From Rhodeus uyekii (Eukaryota; Chordata; Actinopteri; Cypriniformes; Acheilognathidae), in contig JAWRVZ010000132.1 in assembly GCA_037043235.1 (NCBI GenBank), positions 1,445,001-1,509,000 of the forward strand: a stretch of 64,000 nt of DNA, written 5' to 3'. The notes under the pieces were generated by a model that did not search any database, had not been told where the DNA came from, and was given only the letters and a program-made list of their open reading frames with translations. Of this stretch, positions 1 through 13,420 are shown in pieces. The translations under genes were made by a program, and so were the position numbers. The stretch's first letter is position 1, and each line of letters starts with the position of its first letter.

Positions 1-75
1 TGACGAGACAGGTGTGTGGAAAAACACTGGGAGAAACCAGGAAGTACACAGAGACATGACAGACATGTAACAAGG

Positions 76-2090
76 TGAAATGGTAGGTGAAATCCTGGTG
101 ATTCGTGAAGAGACTTTGTTTTGTGAGTACAACTTTCGAATGAGTGTAACTAATTTACTTAGTAATTCAAAAAACTGAATTGGAATATAAAAAAATTAGA
201 TTAAAAACACTAAACAGTAAATATACAAAACATTTTACATTTAAAAATACATATTTTTTCTTTTCTTTCCTGCATGTCATGTGGCCATAAACTAATATAA
301 GAAAACCGTGAACATGCAAATGTGTTAAGTTATTGAAATATTGAAGAAAAAAAAGTTCAGAAGACAGACAGAAAGTGTACTGGGAATTTTCTGGCAGGAT
401 ATCGTTCATCGTCCATTTCCTTTAACACAACGCAACAATTATTCAAAATAGGGATAAAACACCTGGGAAAAAAATCTATAGATAAAACTGCTGTTGTGGA
501 TAATGCAGCCTGTCAGAAATCTTGCAAACACTGAAGTAATAAAGGTTAAGAAAATAATGACAGATTACGTTTTGAAAATGAAGTGTTACCTTTGGATACA
601 TGATTCTGACCTTCAGCCTCCATATTTGATCAAAACGCCTCCTCAAAAGTGGGTTATCTTACCATTTCTCTTCATATAAATGTTTTTCACCTCATCATTT
701 AATAAAGTGCAAGAAAGAAAACAAATGAGGTCTCTTTACCATCTGAACTTTGTCTCCTAGAGAGCAGTGAGATTAAATATAGTGCAGAAAAACCCTGGTA
801 TATATTTCCTCTAGAGTTTCAGAAGAAACATCAATATCAATATCTCAGACTAAGCTCTCAATCAAAAGTCAGAGATCTCAACATTTCTGCTAGCCATGTA
901 TATTTTATAGCTCTGCACTCTTAACGCATGTCTAAAATGGTCTCATTTGTGTCTAGTTTTATGAAAAACATCTATAGTAAAAAGTTGATCCCTACTTTAA
1001 ACATGTCTGAAAATGGCATTAAATCTCCGTAAAAGAGCAACAAAATGTTCCTTTTTTCATATCGAGTCAAGTCATTGTGGAAAAAACAACAACGAACTGC
1101 ATCATTAATGCATCCCGGTGCTCTTAATTCTCATCCGTTAGTTAATAATCCCACAGAAAGCCTTGGCAGATTCTGAGAATTAAGTGGCAGGGATTTTTTA
1201 AATTTCTTCTTTTAATGAAACAGCGCTTCTCAAATAAGTCTGCCACTCTATTGACGGCAACCGAAAGCCTGCATTTGTATTCCCGCACACAGATCGGTTC
1301 CTCTCATGAATCAATTTCAAACAGAGAATACGCTGTGAAATTAAATAGCCTTTAGCGAGATGCTACACCCCTGAAATTATTCAAACAGACAGTTGAGAAT
1401 TGTTATGGTTATGGAAAAGTGGGGGTGGCACTATTAGATATCCAATCTTATAACCAACTGTGCAGAAAGCTGGAAACACTCTTCATTAAAAGACTATTGT
1501 GGGAAGATTGTTTGCAATGCACTGACCTCTGCGTCTCGAGGAATCAAAGGACTTTTGTCCGATTTCAAACCGCAATTTCCTGTCTGTGCCCTCAAAAAAC
1601 GTAGGGCGCTCGTGCATGATCAAATACGAATTGACGATTTTCATCGAGTTTTGATTTGCAATGTCTGCTGTCCCTTATTTCAGTTCTTGTTCTTGCTCGA
1701 GACAGAACACATAAAAGAGTTTCTTCAAATCTTTTATACATCACCTCGATGCTCAAGATATGTCTGCGGGCTACACATTCTGCTTTACCATGGTTTCGTG
1801 AGAAAGATGGACTATTATATTCTGTATCATCAGAAAGGCACCACAGCATCTTTTTACACACACACAAAAAAAATCCAATATCTCTGTATGCTGTAATACA
1901 GACAATATGACTGGGTTTTATAGGAATGTGATGGTATATGGCCTTTTCCAGGAGATATTTGAATTGCTCCAAAAGGACAGGATCATGACACTGGTCTGCC
2001 ATCTAGTGGAGGAGTCTGACATCAGCTCACACTGAGCACAACATAACATGTCTGCCAGTTCACCTGCAGTAAAACTCCTACATTTACATA
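76..2090. other. Non-repetitive AT-rich DNA, no gene seen
   Basis: The first 75 bases are rich in short AC/AG motifs like those in the LTR-like elements. The rest shows no exon with recognisable protein similarity. 1080-1600 has slightly higher complexity, with TTAATGCATCC and GAATTAAGTGGCAGGG blocks, and might be conserved non-coding DNA. Confidence 0.4.
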
Positions 2091-2095
2091 CCGGG

Positions 2096-2270
2096 GTCCC
2101 TCAAATCCGGCTCTGGAGGGCCACTGCCCCCAAAGCTTAGCGCCAGCCCTGATCAAAGACACATGAACAAGCTAATCAAGATCTTCAGAGTTGCAGGTAG
2201 ACGAGTTTGATCAGGGTTTGAGCCAAGCGGCTCTCCAGACTTAGAGCTGCACGATCTCAGAGGTCCCTCA
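2096..2270. repeat. Short dispersed repeat with inverted ends
   Basis: A CTCTGGAGGGCCACTG start and a GGCTCTCCAGACTTAGAGC end are imperfect inverted copies. They enclose TGATCAAAGACACATGAAC and GAGTTTGATCAGGGTTTGAG, which also pair with each other. I recall this as a very common palindromic fish repeat. The copy is diverged and non-coding. Confidence 0.5.
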
Positions 2271-2340
2271 AAGGTTTTTCTGTAGTTTTAAGAAAATAGC
2301 TGAAGGAATTTCTATAGCACTGTTGCTTGTTGATCTGAAT

Positions 2341-2515
2341 GTTCATCCATCCATCCATCCATCTTAATATTGTCCGTCTGTCTTTCCATCCGTTGATCTA
2401 TTTATCTATCAATCCATCCATCCAACTATCAATAATCCATCATTCCACACCACTATCCATCCATCCATCATCCACCCGACTATCTCTATCCATCCATTCT
2501 TCCACACAACACTGT
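2341..2515. repeat. Degenerate (ATCC)n simple repeat
   Basis: Repeated CATCCATC tetramers, interrupted by CTATC and CCACAC variants, cover about 170 bases. This is a decayed tetranucleotide microsatellite. The open frame through it is only the simple repeat. Confidence 0.85.
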
Positions 2516-2519
2516 AAAA

Positions 2520-4290
2520 TTTAAAATGATAATTGATGATGAATCCTGTACCTCTGTGACCTCTTCATAAATTATAGTTAACAGCTGATTTTGATAATTA
2601 AACAGGAATCATCTAAATCACTAGAGTATGTTTTAGTCTAGACTAGAGGACATTGTACCTGTTCTATGTCTTTGAAAACTTTGAAGGTCTTTTGTAAGTC
2701 GTCTTTTATTTGTTTCAGTGTTAACCGTTTTTTTTTGTCCTCTACCTGTTTCTCTTCTGATTTTGCTAAACCCTTCGTCACTCATCTCTCTCTCTTCTGA
2801 TATCCATCTACCACTCTCAACCTCTGCCTTATTTGTTCATCTGTCCTCTCATCCTGTCTTTTTCACTCTCCGAGGTCAGACATCTTGCTAGCAGGCTGGA
2901 AGCGAGAGCTGTTGATTAGGTTTAAGATTTGGAGCAGAGAGGGTTCAGGAGAGAGATGAGACAGAGAGAGAAAGCCAGAGAACTCAAAGCCTGTCGATGC
3001 ACGAAGGGGGTAGAGACATATCTTTAGAGGACAGATAAAGAGAAATAAAGCAACATGTTATTGCTCAGATGTTGCTTTTTCACAGCACAAGAGACCCCTT
3101 TGTTTTCATGTTAAAATGAAATGGCTCCTCACATTTAACTCTCAACTTTGCCTCAAATGTTTCTCCTTTTAAAATGATACAATAATCGACACACATGATC
3201 AGATTATTCTGATAGAGACAATTCGGAAATCCATTGCCGATTGCATATATATTCTTTTCTTTTTCTTATTTGTATTTATTTTTTACCTATGTTCTTTTCC
3301 TTTTCTTATTTGAATGATTTGTAAACAGTGATTTATGAACAAGTTAGGGCTTTTTTTTGTTAAAGCCTTACTTTGCTTTTCTGTATTTTTCCATAGAGTA
3401 AGGATGAATATTGTCAGCACTTCTCACCAGAGAGAACATGTTATCAGAATGTTTTGAGTCTCTCTGTTGATAGTTGGAGCCTGAGCCGAGTTCAGCCTTG
3501 GAGAAGCTGTGTATCTGTGTGTGAGTGTGTGTGTGTTAATATGGTCTGTATTGGTGAGGTGATTAACTGGCACCATAAGGAGACAGAATGACTTGTTCTC
3601 GACAAGCCACGTGGAAGGTCATTAACCCGTCAACCATGTGATCAACAAAGATATGTGTAACAATGTTCAACGTTCAGGGAGGAAGGAGGCGGGAACCGGC
3701 AGACATTTAACAACTTTAATTCCAAAATAAAACATAAATACAAAATGAAAGTACGGACGACTCATGGATGACTGCCGCCCATACAAAACATAACATAAAA
3801 TCCAGGCCTGGTCCTCTCTCGTTCTTCACTGTCGTCACTCCTCCTTTTATGCCTCCGCTCCTCCGTGAGACACGAGACACCTGTGGCTCGCAGGTGACGC
3901 TCATTATCAATCACGCCACCGGCTCTCGTGACGCTCTCACGGTCCCTCGACCCCGCCCTGCTCGCCACAATATGATTCTGACTGTCTGCTCTTCTGTGAA
4001 AAATTACTAGTTTTGTTTATCTTTCTTTCTTAGCCAATCATAATCATTTAACCGTCATCATTGATGTAGTTAGTAGCCTCTGTTAGAGTATAATTGCTGT
4101 AACAATGTTATTGTAAGTGGGGCGGCCTACGAACTCCTTGTGAGACCTGAAGCTTCTGCTGATGAAACTGCAAACTAAACTTCACTAAAATTTCTTCTAT
4201 TGACTGCACTTCTGACTCCTGGTCTTCATTCAACATATCTGGTCCTCGGGTCTTAACTGTAAATTCCCCTACAATTCGCTCTTACATTAG
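2520..4290. other. Intergenic sequence, no gene seen
   Basis: Mostly plain AT-rich sequence. 3670-3970 is a GC-richer tract, beginning with AATAAAACATAAATAC-like text and ending in GTGACGCTCTCACGG, that looks like the edge of an old LTR-type repeat. I could not find its partner. Confidence 0.3.
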
Positions 4291-4293
4291 ACA

Positions 4294-4445
4294 GCTTTCC
4301 TGTAGCTCAATCAGTAGAGCATTGGTGCTAACAATGCCAAGGTCATGGGTTCGATTCCCAGGGAAAGCAAGAAATGATTAGAATGTCAATGTGTTCCTTG
4401 AATGCAATGCAAGTTGCTTTGTATAAAGGCGTCTGCCAAATGCAT
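4294..4445 (+). repeat. tRNA-derived SINE, + orientation
   Basis: A tRNA-like head has an A box (TGTAGCTCAATCAGTAGAG) and a B box (GGTTCGATTCC, 4348-4358) spaced as in tRNA genes, followed by a tRNA-unrelated tail ending TAAAGGCGTCTGCCAAATGC. Two further copies in this window (38473-38596 and 40580-40741, both on the - strand) share head and tail. This matches the cyprinid tRNA-SINE type (HAmo-like, from recall). It is not a functional tRNA gene, because the 3' side of the acceptor stem runs into the SINE body. Confidence 0.8.
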
Positions 4446-7400
4446 ATTTTGCAATTTTGCAATTATGCAATTTCATGCACCAGCTGAGAAATCGCGGAGA
4501 CCTTATAAAATGTGTAAAGGAGTCAAAACAGCAGCAGGAATCCCTCCGTCACACACACTAATAAAGATCTGCTGCGAGGAGATGTGATTAGCAACATCAT
4601 AACTATGATGAGAAAAAAAAGGTTTGCTATAGCATTCTGTTTTAGGGTCGCATCATGTCTGTGTTATGTGTCCAGAGTTCGTTTGGAAGCAAACCAAGAC
4701 CCATTTTTTCAGAGCTCTCGGTCCACTAGTGTAGCAAACCATGGTTCGGATGAATAGAACGAAGCAATCGCACCAGGGTTTGTTTTAATCAAAATAAACA
4801 TGCCAAGTGTGAACACAGCCTAAAATCCTGGAAGGAAAACTAAACAAGAGACTTTTTCTCTGAAGCAGGAGAAACATCTCCATTAACTCTCTATATATTG
4901 TCATTGCTAGGAGAAACAATTAAATACTGAAAATATGCATTTCCGGAAAAAAAGTCCAGCAGAAAAAAAAAGACAGACAGAAAACAAGGCTTGAGGAAAC
5001 GAGACGTGATCTAGGACATTAAACATCTTTGCAGAGGAACCGCTCGCATTGGAAGCTTTAAAGAGACGCATGCATAAAACATCACAAATTTATTGCACAA
5101 GTGCTTTTAGTGCTCCAAGGCATTACAGAACACATGTATTACAACGAGAGGTGTAAATACGTTACTTGAAACAAGAAGAAAGCGTAAAGTGACAGGCAAA
5201 ATGATGGAATGGGAGGATGAAGACAAACTAGCTGTAATGCAGTTTATTCCCAGCGAGCAATATCTACTCAGAGTTGTTTTTAGTTTGGCGTACATCACTC
5301 ACTCAGCGTAACCCCACACACTTATGCAACGGATTTGATTTTGGGTTGTTAAAGCAGCACCATGGGCCCTCCCCGCTCCGCATCTGTCCTATTCTGTGAT
5401 GAGAATCAGAACGCAAGTCGGTAAAAAGTTTCTACAGAGGGAAATAAACGTCTCGGCATCTCCCGAGGCCTTGCTTCGTTTTCCCACAGATAAAAGCGGG
5501 GGAAAAACTGCAAACAAATGTTCCACTGAAAACAGCCATAATTATCTCGGTGTAAAGGCAATTCACACACTGCTGGGGAGGTGTGTACGTGGACTATTTT
5601 GAGCTTCTATCAGCTTAATGAGAGGACTGCTGCCAACATAGACAAACTAATGCTAAACACACTCAATTTAAACCCTAAAGATAAGTCTGCCAAAGACATG
5701 TGTGTTAAAAATAAGTGTCAGGTGAGCTCAAATTGTAAAACAGCAGTTAATAAAATGTCACTTTTGCTGGTTACCATATGTGCATGCTAGTTATGCACTT
5801 CCTCTGCAATTTATGGGAAATGTCACCCTACAAATAAGCGGTGAGACACCAAATTTAAAAGTTTACAAAACAGGTTTGCTTGGAGTCAGACACTGTAGAC
5901 TTTAGTTAGAGTAACCTGAACTATTTACATTGATGTAAATAAAATGAAGTGTTAACAAATGCCTTATTTTTCAGGGAAAATACTTTAAGTACTCTAAAGG
6001 GGAACTATTATGTTAAATCACTTTTAAAAGATGTTTGAACATGGGTGTGTATCCACAGCCTATAATGGTCATAATCCACTCACTCCTCTTTTTTTATCCC
6101 ATCCAAAAGAGCAGCTCCAGTTTTCCAGAAGCCCCATCCATAACTGATAATAATCTGTCCTATCAGCACAGATCCCACCCTGAACGAATCACAGTCCGCC
6201 GTTTTCAATCATGGTCTCCGCATGGGTCAGCGAGACCAAGCACAAGGAACAACCAACACAAATTGACAACGACGCGACACAGGAGAGCAAACACACAGGA
6301 TTAAATAGGGAACACATGAGGAAGGTAACGAGGAGAAACAGCTGGGATCAATTAAGGGAAACGAGGGAACAAGATGGGTGGGGTTACACAACAACAACAC
6401 ACAACAAAGGGGCAGTGTCAGAGCTCTGTCAATCAAACACACCAGAAACCCAAACTGAAGTGACAGAACCCTGACACACTGAGGACACCGTGGTTGAATT
6501 TCATTCATGAAGGAAACCTGCTGACGTCTGTAAAGCGTTATATATTATATATCAGTTCATCCTTGGATTTGCACAAAAGATTAACGTGACAATACGTGCT
6601 AGTCAATAAGTAGAATGAACTTAATGCACAACAGCATCATTTATCTACTAACCACTAAACATCCATTGCATTCTAAGCTCTGCCCTCTTCTGGAAAAGTA
6701 GCTCATTTGCATTTAAATGTTATTAACACACAAACATTTCAGATTGTTTTTGCTCACATCCAAATGGGGTAAATTTAACAAGCTGTAATAAATAATCATA
6801 GGCATAACAGGTCCCCTTTAATGAGTCTTGGTGGTAGACATGTTCTCTTAAATATAACTATCGGTAGTTGAACAAGTGAACATACCCTAGTGCAGTAAGA
6901 CAAAATACACTTCTATTCATGATGCTGTCAGTGAAAACAAATCTAAATATCTTTTGCAGGGATGCAACAGTAAAATTGGTCCTGAATCGGAAAAGCAAAG
7001 TCAAAAAGCTTATGATACATTACAAATAAAACATTCCACAAATTTTTGTCAGATGAACAATAAACTCAAACAGCACAGGATATTCATTGACAAAAGGAAA
7101 GCCAGAGTCTTCTGACTAAAGTCTTGCTTGTATAATCTTGACATATGAATCAGAGCTATTAGAAATAGTAGTTTACCACTAATGTTGTCAGCTGTTACTC
7201 ATTATACATTTGACATATGAGTAAAAGCAAAGACGGAAGAAATCCTTGGCAGAGGACTGCTAAATACTGTGCCAGTTTTTATTGTCTCAAGACGAGCCTC
7301 TTCTTTGAATGAAGATAGTCTTAATGAAAAAGAGTCTGCCTGTCTTCACAGGGATGCCGTTGCCTTTCATCCCTTTTGTTCTTTGACTTAAAAAATATCA

Positions 7401-8342
7401 ATTTGAAGTGTGGAACTTGCATAATTCAAAGGCAAGCTAATGCTTTTGTTGTGAGAGGCTAGTGCCTTTCATCCCTCAGCGTCTCAGAGCTGCCGTCGTG
7501 AAACCTGGAGCCGGCGCTGCTGAGCCGCAACCGCACACAGAGAGTTTGCTCTCACTTCACAATGTGCAATGAGACAGATGAGAGAGGCTCTTTTGGGAGA
7601 GGAAAGCAAGTGAAAGCGAGAGCAATAGCTGTGTCGTATTTGATTGGAGTTGGCAAGACTATGTGACAAGTCCAAGGTGGAGCCTTTCATATTCTGCAGC
7701 TTTTTAAACTAATATGATTACAAAGATGATCAGGGTTCGCTAAGAAAAAATGCTGGAATAAATGATAAATATTGCTGAAAATGTTGATGATTTTAATGAT
7801 TATAGTAGCTTATCTTGTTTACAAACAACAAGGTTGAATATGGTTTGCATAAGATTGCAATGGTTTATCAGTATTTGTCGTCATATTCAGTAAGTTTGTG
7901 TGGCAGTTAATGCGATTATGTTTCAGACAACACTTTGCCCTAAAGAAAACTTGAAATAAAGCACAAAAACAATGAGCAATTTAAAACGATGTACATAAAT
8001 CCTACAAGTCATTTGACTTTCATAACATGGAACTCTAGTCTAAATGAACTGCCACACTCTATCTAAATTAAAAATGAAATGTAATTATGTATATGTATGT
8101 CATTTAGTTCAGTTAGAGAACAGACACCATAAGGAAAACACTTTTGAAACTGAACACTTTTGCTCAATTCAGCATGAGCTGAACGTAGCGAGAGTGAGGC
8201 GAGCTCACTGACAAGACGATGGCGGAAGACTGTAAAAAGTGCCTATTATAGTAATATTTTAGATTTAAAACCAGTGCTAATAGGGAACCTGCAAATATCA
8301 ATAAGTAAATTTGATCATGTGTCAGCATCTGGAGGTAACACT

Positions 8343-8347
<5 letters not shown>
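4446..8347. other. Intergenic sequence, no gene seen
   Basis: Apart from the repeat at 6236-6476, no exon or RNA gene was recognised. 4645-4830 (GTTTGGAAGCAAACCAAGAC ... GTGTGAACACAGCC) resembles the edge of a hAT-type MITE I recall from fish, but paired ends were not established. Confidence 0.35.
6236..6476. repeat. Fragment related to the 60241-60984 LTR-like element
   Basis: Stretches such as GACAACGACGCGACACAGGA, GCAAACACACAGGATTAAAT and the end CAGAACCCTGACA correspond to the same order of sequences in the element at 60241-60984. The left end is missing. It is a truncated, diverged copy with no coding content. Confidence 0.55.

Positions 8348-8408
<61 letters not shown>
8348..8408. repeat. 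(CA)n microsatellite
   Basis: An uninterrupted run of about 30 CA dinucleotides, likely polymorphic in length. A shorter (AC)n run lies at 16318-16342, about 90 bases upstream of the candidate promoter. Confidence 0.98.
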
Positions 8409-8409
<1 letters not shown>

Positions 8410-11400
8410 TGGGGGTTTCCCATTTATTTGGTTCCACAGTGTTTGCTGATTTGTTTTTAACTTTGTGTACTTTATTTGTTATTTTATATTAGGCTTATAG
8501 CCTGGTTATTTCTTATTTGTTTGGCTAATAAAGCTCTTTATTTAAATAAAAGTTCTATGTTTAATAGAAGCGAGTTTGTCATTTTGCTGTTGTGTTTTTC
8601 ATTAAGAATAATAATGAACCCACCATTCAAGCAATTGCCGCCCCCGAATTGCCGCTAATAAGCTAGCGGAAGTAAAATGGCATTCATAAGTGAATTAAAA
8701 ACTCGCACGTCGATTAACCAGTGGACAAATTATATGGACAGTATATATTAAAACACTCTAAACACCAAAGTGTCTCTCTGTCTCTCTCTCTTTCGCTCTG
8801 CCCTAAGGCCCATAATCGTTAAGCTAAATTAGAACCCCTTCATGTCTCCTGAAGGTCATGGGGATATTTATTGAAAGACCAGATTTGTTCTTTTTTTCCA
8901 CCTCCCAGAAAAAAGGGTGACCAAAATGAAGTGTTTTCCCAGAATGTTGAGGTCACCAGTCGCACTTGCTGTGAAATCTCTTTTGTTCTGGCCTACGACA
9001 ATATATCATCTTCATGCAGTGTAACGGAACGATGACATCACGCTCTGATAATGGAGCCTTTATCGCCACCAAGGTCATCAGAAAACCAGCAATTGGCCCT
9101 GACTGAACGCAGTGTGTATGCGGCCCACCGACTAAGAGCATCACTAATCAGAATTAACCCTCACTGAGATCTCCGATGAGATGAATCGAGAGGAGTTTCA
9201 AGAACACACTTCGTTCCTTTGTCTTCTGCTCACCTCACGGTTGGGTTCAGATAGGAGAATAATCACTCTTATTTTCTGACCTTGTGGAGTGATTATATTT
9301 CTTGTCGCACGGGGTGCAGACAATTCCCCCATTCCCTCTAATCAACGAGTAAATAAACCAGCTTATTGTTTTTAATTGTTGTTTACAGCTACCTTCAGCT
9401 CTTCTCTGATACAGTAAATGACAGTTGTGTTTTCAAAGGAACAGTGACTTTAAAAGACATTTGTGGCCCATTTCTGTGACATTTCTAATGTCCAAAAGCT
9501 ATTTGGCGGAGCAAGTTATTACTATTTGAAGAAAAGAAATGGTTTTCTTTATCATAGAGTGACTGACGAATCATGCACAATAACACGTTTTAAATCTTGA
9601 CTTCCTCAAAATCATAATCAAGTTTCTTCAGGCAAGTTAACTCTTTCACCACCAGTCTTGTTGCCTGCCAATAGCCAGCATTTTTAAAAATAATTTTCAT
9701 TAAGTTTCATGGCCCCTTTCATTGTTTTCCCATGGAAAATGTTGTTGTATGAATATCTGAACATGCAACACATCAAAAGAATGAACAAATGGATATTCAT
9801 ACAACAAAATATTCTGGGGGCCATAAAATGTGAAATTTTTTTTTTTTTTTTAAAGAAGAAGAAAAAAAGAGCTTTAAAGCAACTTTTAAAAAGAATGCTG
9901 GTGGAGAAGGAGTTAATATAAATCAAAGACATCTTAGTATCCACAAACCTAAGTCTGTAACACAAGCATGAAGAGCACTCAAATTCTGAAGAAGAGCAGC
10001 AGGCGACCCATCAGGCACTTCTACACAATGCACACATTATCACAAAGGAGAAACACTCCCAAACAAGAACACAGCTAAATCGATCGAGAGCCACTGAAAC
10101 AAGTTCTCTCACAGGAGAAACCTTGATGAAGAGTCTTGTTATCCGGTCAGTGTGCTGACTCCATGCTTTCCCAGCACAGAACTTCATCAGACGTGTCCTC
10201 TCTCTCTCCCAGGGCATCTCCTCTCACAGCATAAATCAAAGCGGCTCTTTAAAAAAAGCTGCAGATTGTTCTTCTGCAAACACGCCGGGTCCTGCAGCTC
10301 GCCACCGCATCACACTCCTGTTTGTTCATTAAATATTAACCCCGGCCGTTTGGTGCCCGCTCCCCCCTGAAATAGATTTTCATTTTCCGGAGCGTTCGTT
10401 TGGCCCCACTCGGATCTGAGTCCACTGTGAAGGGCATCGCTGATCTAATCAGATCTCAGCGTGTTGCCTGTGGGGAGAAAACTCTGTCCCTCTGCTGTTC
10501 AATCTCCTTCTCTTTCGTTCCCAAACAAGGTCACTCAGTCTCTTCGGCTGGATTTACACTGCAGATTTGTTGACTATATCCATGTTTCTGACAACCAGCT
10601 TACTTCTTCTTTTAAAAGTGACCCATTTCCGATATCTGCATTTGCTATACACTTGGCAAAACAAACCCACGGTAGACGTACTGACCCAGAAAAGCTTGGG
10701 CCACAGATGAAATGATGATACAAGCTTTAAAGGTCAACAAAACATTGATCTCTTAAGACAGAGGGAAAGAAAGAAGAGGAGAGCCCAACCTGGGCATGTG
10801 TGATTATGGTTGGTGTTCATCTGAGTTGATGTCATTCACAATAACAAGGCATATATCAGGCACATATCAGATTTATCACTGAAACTCTCTGAGAATATCA
10901 GAACCCATGTGCTTTCTTCCAGCTTACATGTTCGTGGGTTATATCTGATCTGTGCCACATGGGAGGGGAATTATTTTTTGTGCAATTGGGTCACTTGATC
11001 CATGTAATACAAATGCGGCCTTTGTCAGCAGAGTTTTTCAGGTTGGTCGGCTGAGTGACTCGGGAGAAAAGGCTTGGCGTTACAACACACCTCAAAATAA
11101 GCAATAAATCTGTATGTTGATGACAGGTTGTTTAGCATGCACAATCTGTTACTGCAAAGTAGATTTACTTAGTTTACCATTACTGATACAGTATCAGTAA
11201 CAATTATTTTGTAATGCATGAATGTTTTGCCAATCATTATTACATTTTGGGGTATTTTGTAACCCGGATCTATTGTATATTGAACACAGATGGCTCTCTT
11301 TCTGCTGCAACAGTATAAAGCTCTCTTGACATTTCAATGACAATTGTAAAAGAGTAAAATGAAGCATATTTTGTTACTTGAATAAAATAAAGCATTTCCC

Positions 11401-12918
11401 CAGTACATTCAGCATCTGGCTTATATTTGTGATCAACCATATTCGCAAAACTATAATTTTCAATAAATTTCAACAATCAATAGTTTGATTCACTGATAGC
11501 TTCTTCATCAGGTCCATCATCAAGTGACAGTGAAACTAATATTTGATTGCATACAGTACTTGCTCTGTTGAGCCACTGGAAGTTTTGCTAATGATACTTG
11601 TGTCATTCTTTTGTTTTATGCCTGCGGTATTTATGAGTGAAACATCACATCATCATCATCATTGTGTAACAGACATTTCTACCTTGAGAAATAAAGGTGA
11701 ACTCAAAGGTCAAATGACATGCTTTTATCTATTTTTTCTTGTTATATAATTATTAGATTGAGGAATACTAAAAAGGTTGAAGCCTAACTTTAAAAAAATG
11801 AATGAAGTGGAGGTTAGTAAATGACATCACAGATGTCATTCAATTTATAACGTTGCACAATATTGTTTTTATTGTATCCAAAAACTAACAAATATTGCAT
11901 TTGATATGACTAGAAGAATGTCATTCTGATCTTTTAAAGTTTATATAGAACAAGAAAAAGGAAACATATTCCCATATTCTGTATATTCAGCAAAACCTAA
12001 AATAAATGAGATGTAATAAAACAAATGACAGACAAATTATGGTTCAAATATACTGTCTCACTATAATGCAGGTTTCTTCCTTTTCCCATCATCAGCAACC
12101 CTCATAGAGTCCTCATCAAGCTATGAAATCAAAGGACTGATTTATATTGGTATTTCATACTGATTAATCTAATAAGCATCATCAGAATCATATGATTACA
12201 ACCTTCTGAACCAATTAATGGTCACTGGTCCCTTTTAACGTAAAAAGAGCCTTTCAGTTTTTAAATTTTACAGAAACAGTTCCCCATCAGGTCCTCACTA
12301 CTGCTTTCATGTCCACAAACACAGACTTTCCATTTGAAATTAAGAGGAAAAGCTACGCTGAACTTCAGCATACACAACTTATCTGTAGTGCTCACCAGAA
12401 CAACAAGGTTATGAGGCAAATACAAGCTTTGATCATGTTGTTTGATGTGTGTCAGGAGTTTCCATCATGAGATACTATCATCCTCTCAGTCATGACAGCA
12501 CAGAGGCGTTTGACGTCTTCAACAGGGCCGGATATCTCAACGGTTCACTAACTTCACCTACCTCAAGCTATTATTATCATCAAAGCTGATAAACGATCAG
12601 AGTGATGAAAGCTGTCAGCACATGTAAACAATCCAAGTTTCTAATATCATATCATTCTCATCCATTCAAAATAATAATAATGATAGCAATAACAAACATA
12701 GTTATTCCAAAGCAGGAAGTATTGTTTTTTTTTTTTTATAAATATGTTTTTTGTGCAGTTATAAATATAATTGTGTGTATTTGGAAAGAGTTTGATATCT
12801 GAATTAACTAAAGAGTTAATTCACGCAATTAAACAGTACTGTAATTTTCACAGTATTTGCATTATTTGCCATAATTATAGTTTGGTTAGAAATGACAATC
12901 TATCCTGTTTACCCAGAT

Positions 12919-12920
12919 TT

Positions 12921-12962
<42 letters not shown>

Positions 12963-12963
12963 T
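12919..12963. repeat. (TTG)n microsatellite
   Basis: About 14 perfect TTG trinucleotides, flanked by unremarkable AT-rich sequence. Confidence 0.97.
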
Positions 12964-13048
12964 CTTCAAAATATTTTTCACATAATAAATATCAAAATGG
13001 TTTATGTTTATTTCACTCTTTGTTTAGATTATTGTAAAAGAAAGGATC

Positions 13049-13141
13049 ATATAATATAATATATAACATAATATAATATAATATAATATCATATAATATA
13101 ACATAACATAATATAAAATAACATAACATAACATAACATAA
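13049..13141. repeat. AT-rich pentamer/decamer repeat (ATAAT/ATAAC)
   Basis: Tandem ATAATATAAT units pass into ATAACATAAC units, so one variant has spread from one end of the array. It is a simple repeat without coding potential. Confidence 0.9.
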
Positions 13142-13376
13142 AGGACATTTTATTTATAGATAATAAAAAAGGCTTTTTGTACAAAAAGGCATTTGAAATG
13201 TAGCAAAAATAAATGCTTTTGTAAATGATTCCAAAATCAATTTACTTTTATAAAATATAGTACGCCTATGAGTTACTTGTATTTTAATGCTACTTTAAAT
13301 ACATATAGAAAAGATATCAATTGAACTTCCGTTGCACCGCTGACCAACATAGGCCAATTCTTCATGTATATCTCTT

Positions 13377-13420
13377 CATTTAGCAGAAGCTTTTATCCAA
13401 AGTGACTTGCAAATGAGGAT
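13377..13420 (-). repeat. SINE tail fragment
   Basis: CATTTAGCAGAAGCTTTTAT followed by CCAAAGTGACTTGC matches, on the opposite strand, the tail of the SINE at 40580-40741. The tRNA-like head is absent. The 105-codon open frame that starts just downstream (13407-13724) begins inside this repeat and resembles no known protein. Confidence 0.6.

Noticed and set aside
1592..2002. 136-codon - strand open frame as a gene
   Set aside because: No domain, and overlapping + strand frames of comparable length. No splice or promoter context.
4294..4370. Functional tRNA gene
   Set aside because: A and B boxes are present, but the sequence continues into a SINE tail and recurs at 38473 and 40580. It is a tRNA-derived SINE.
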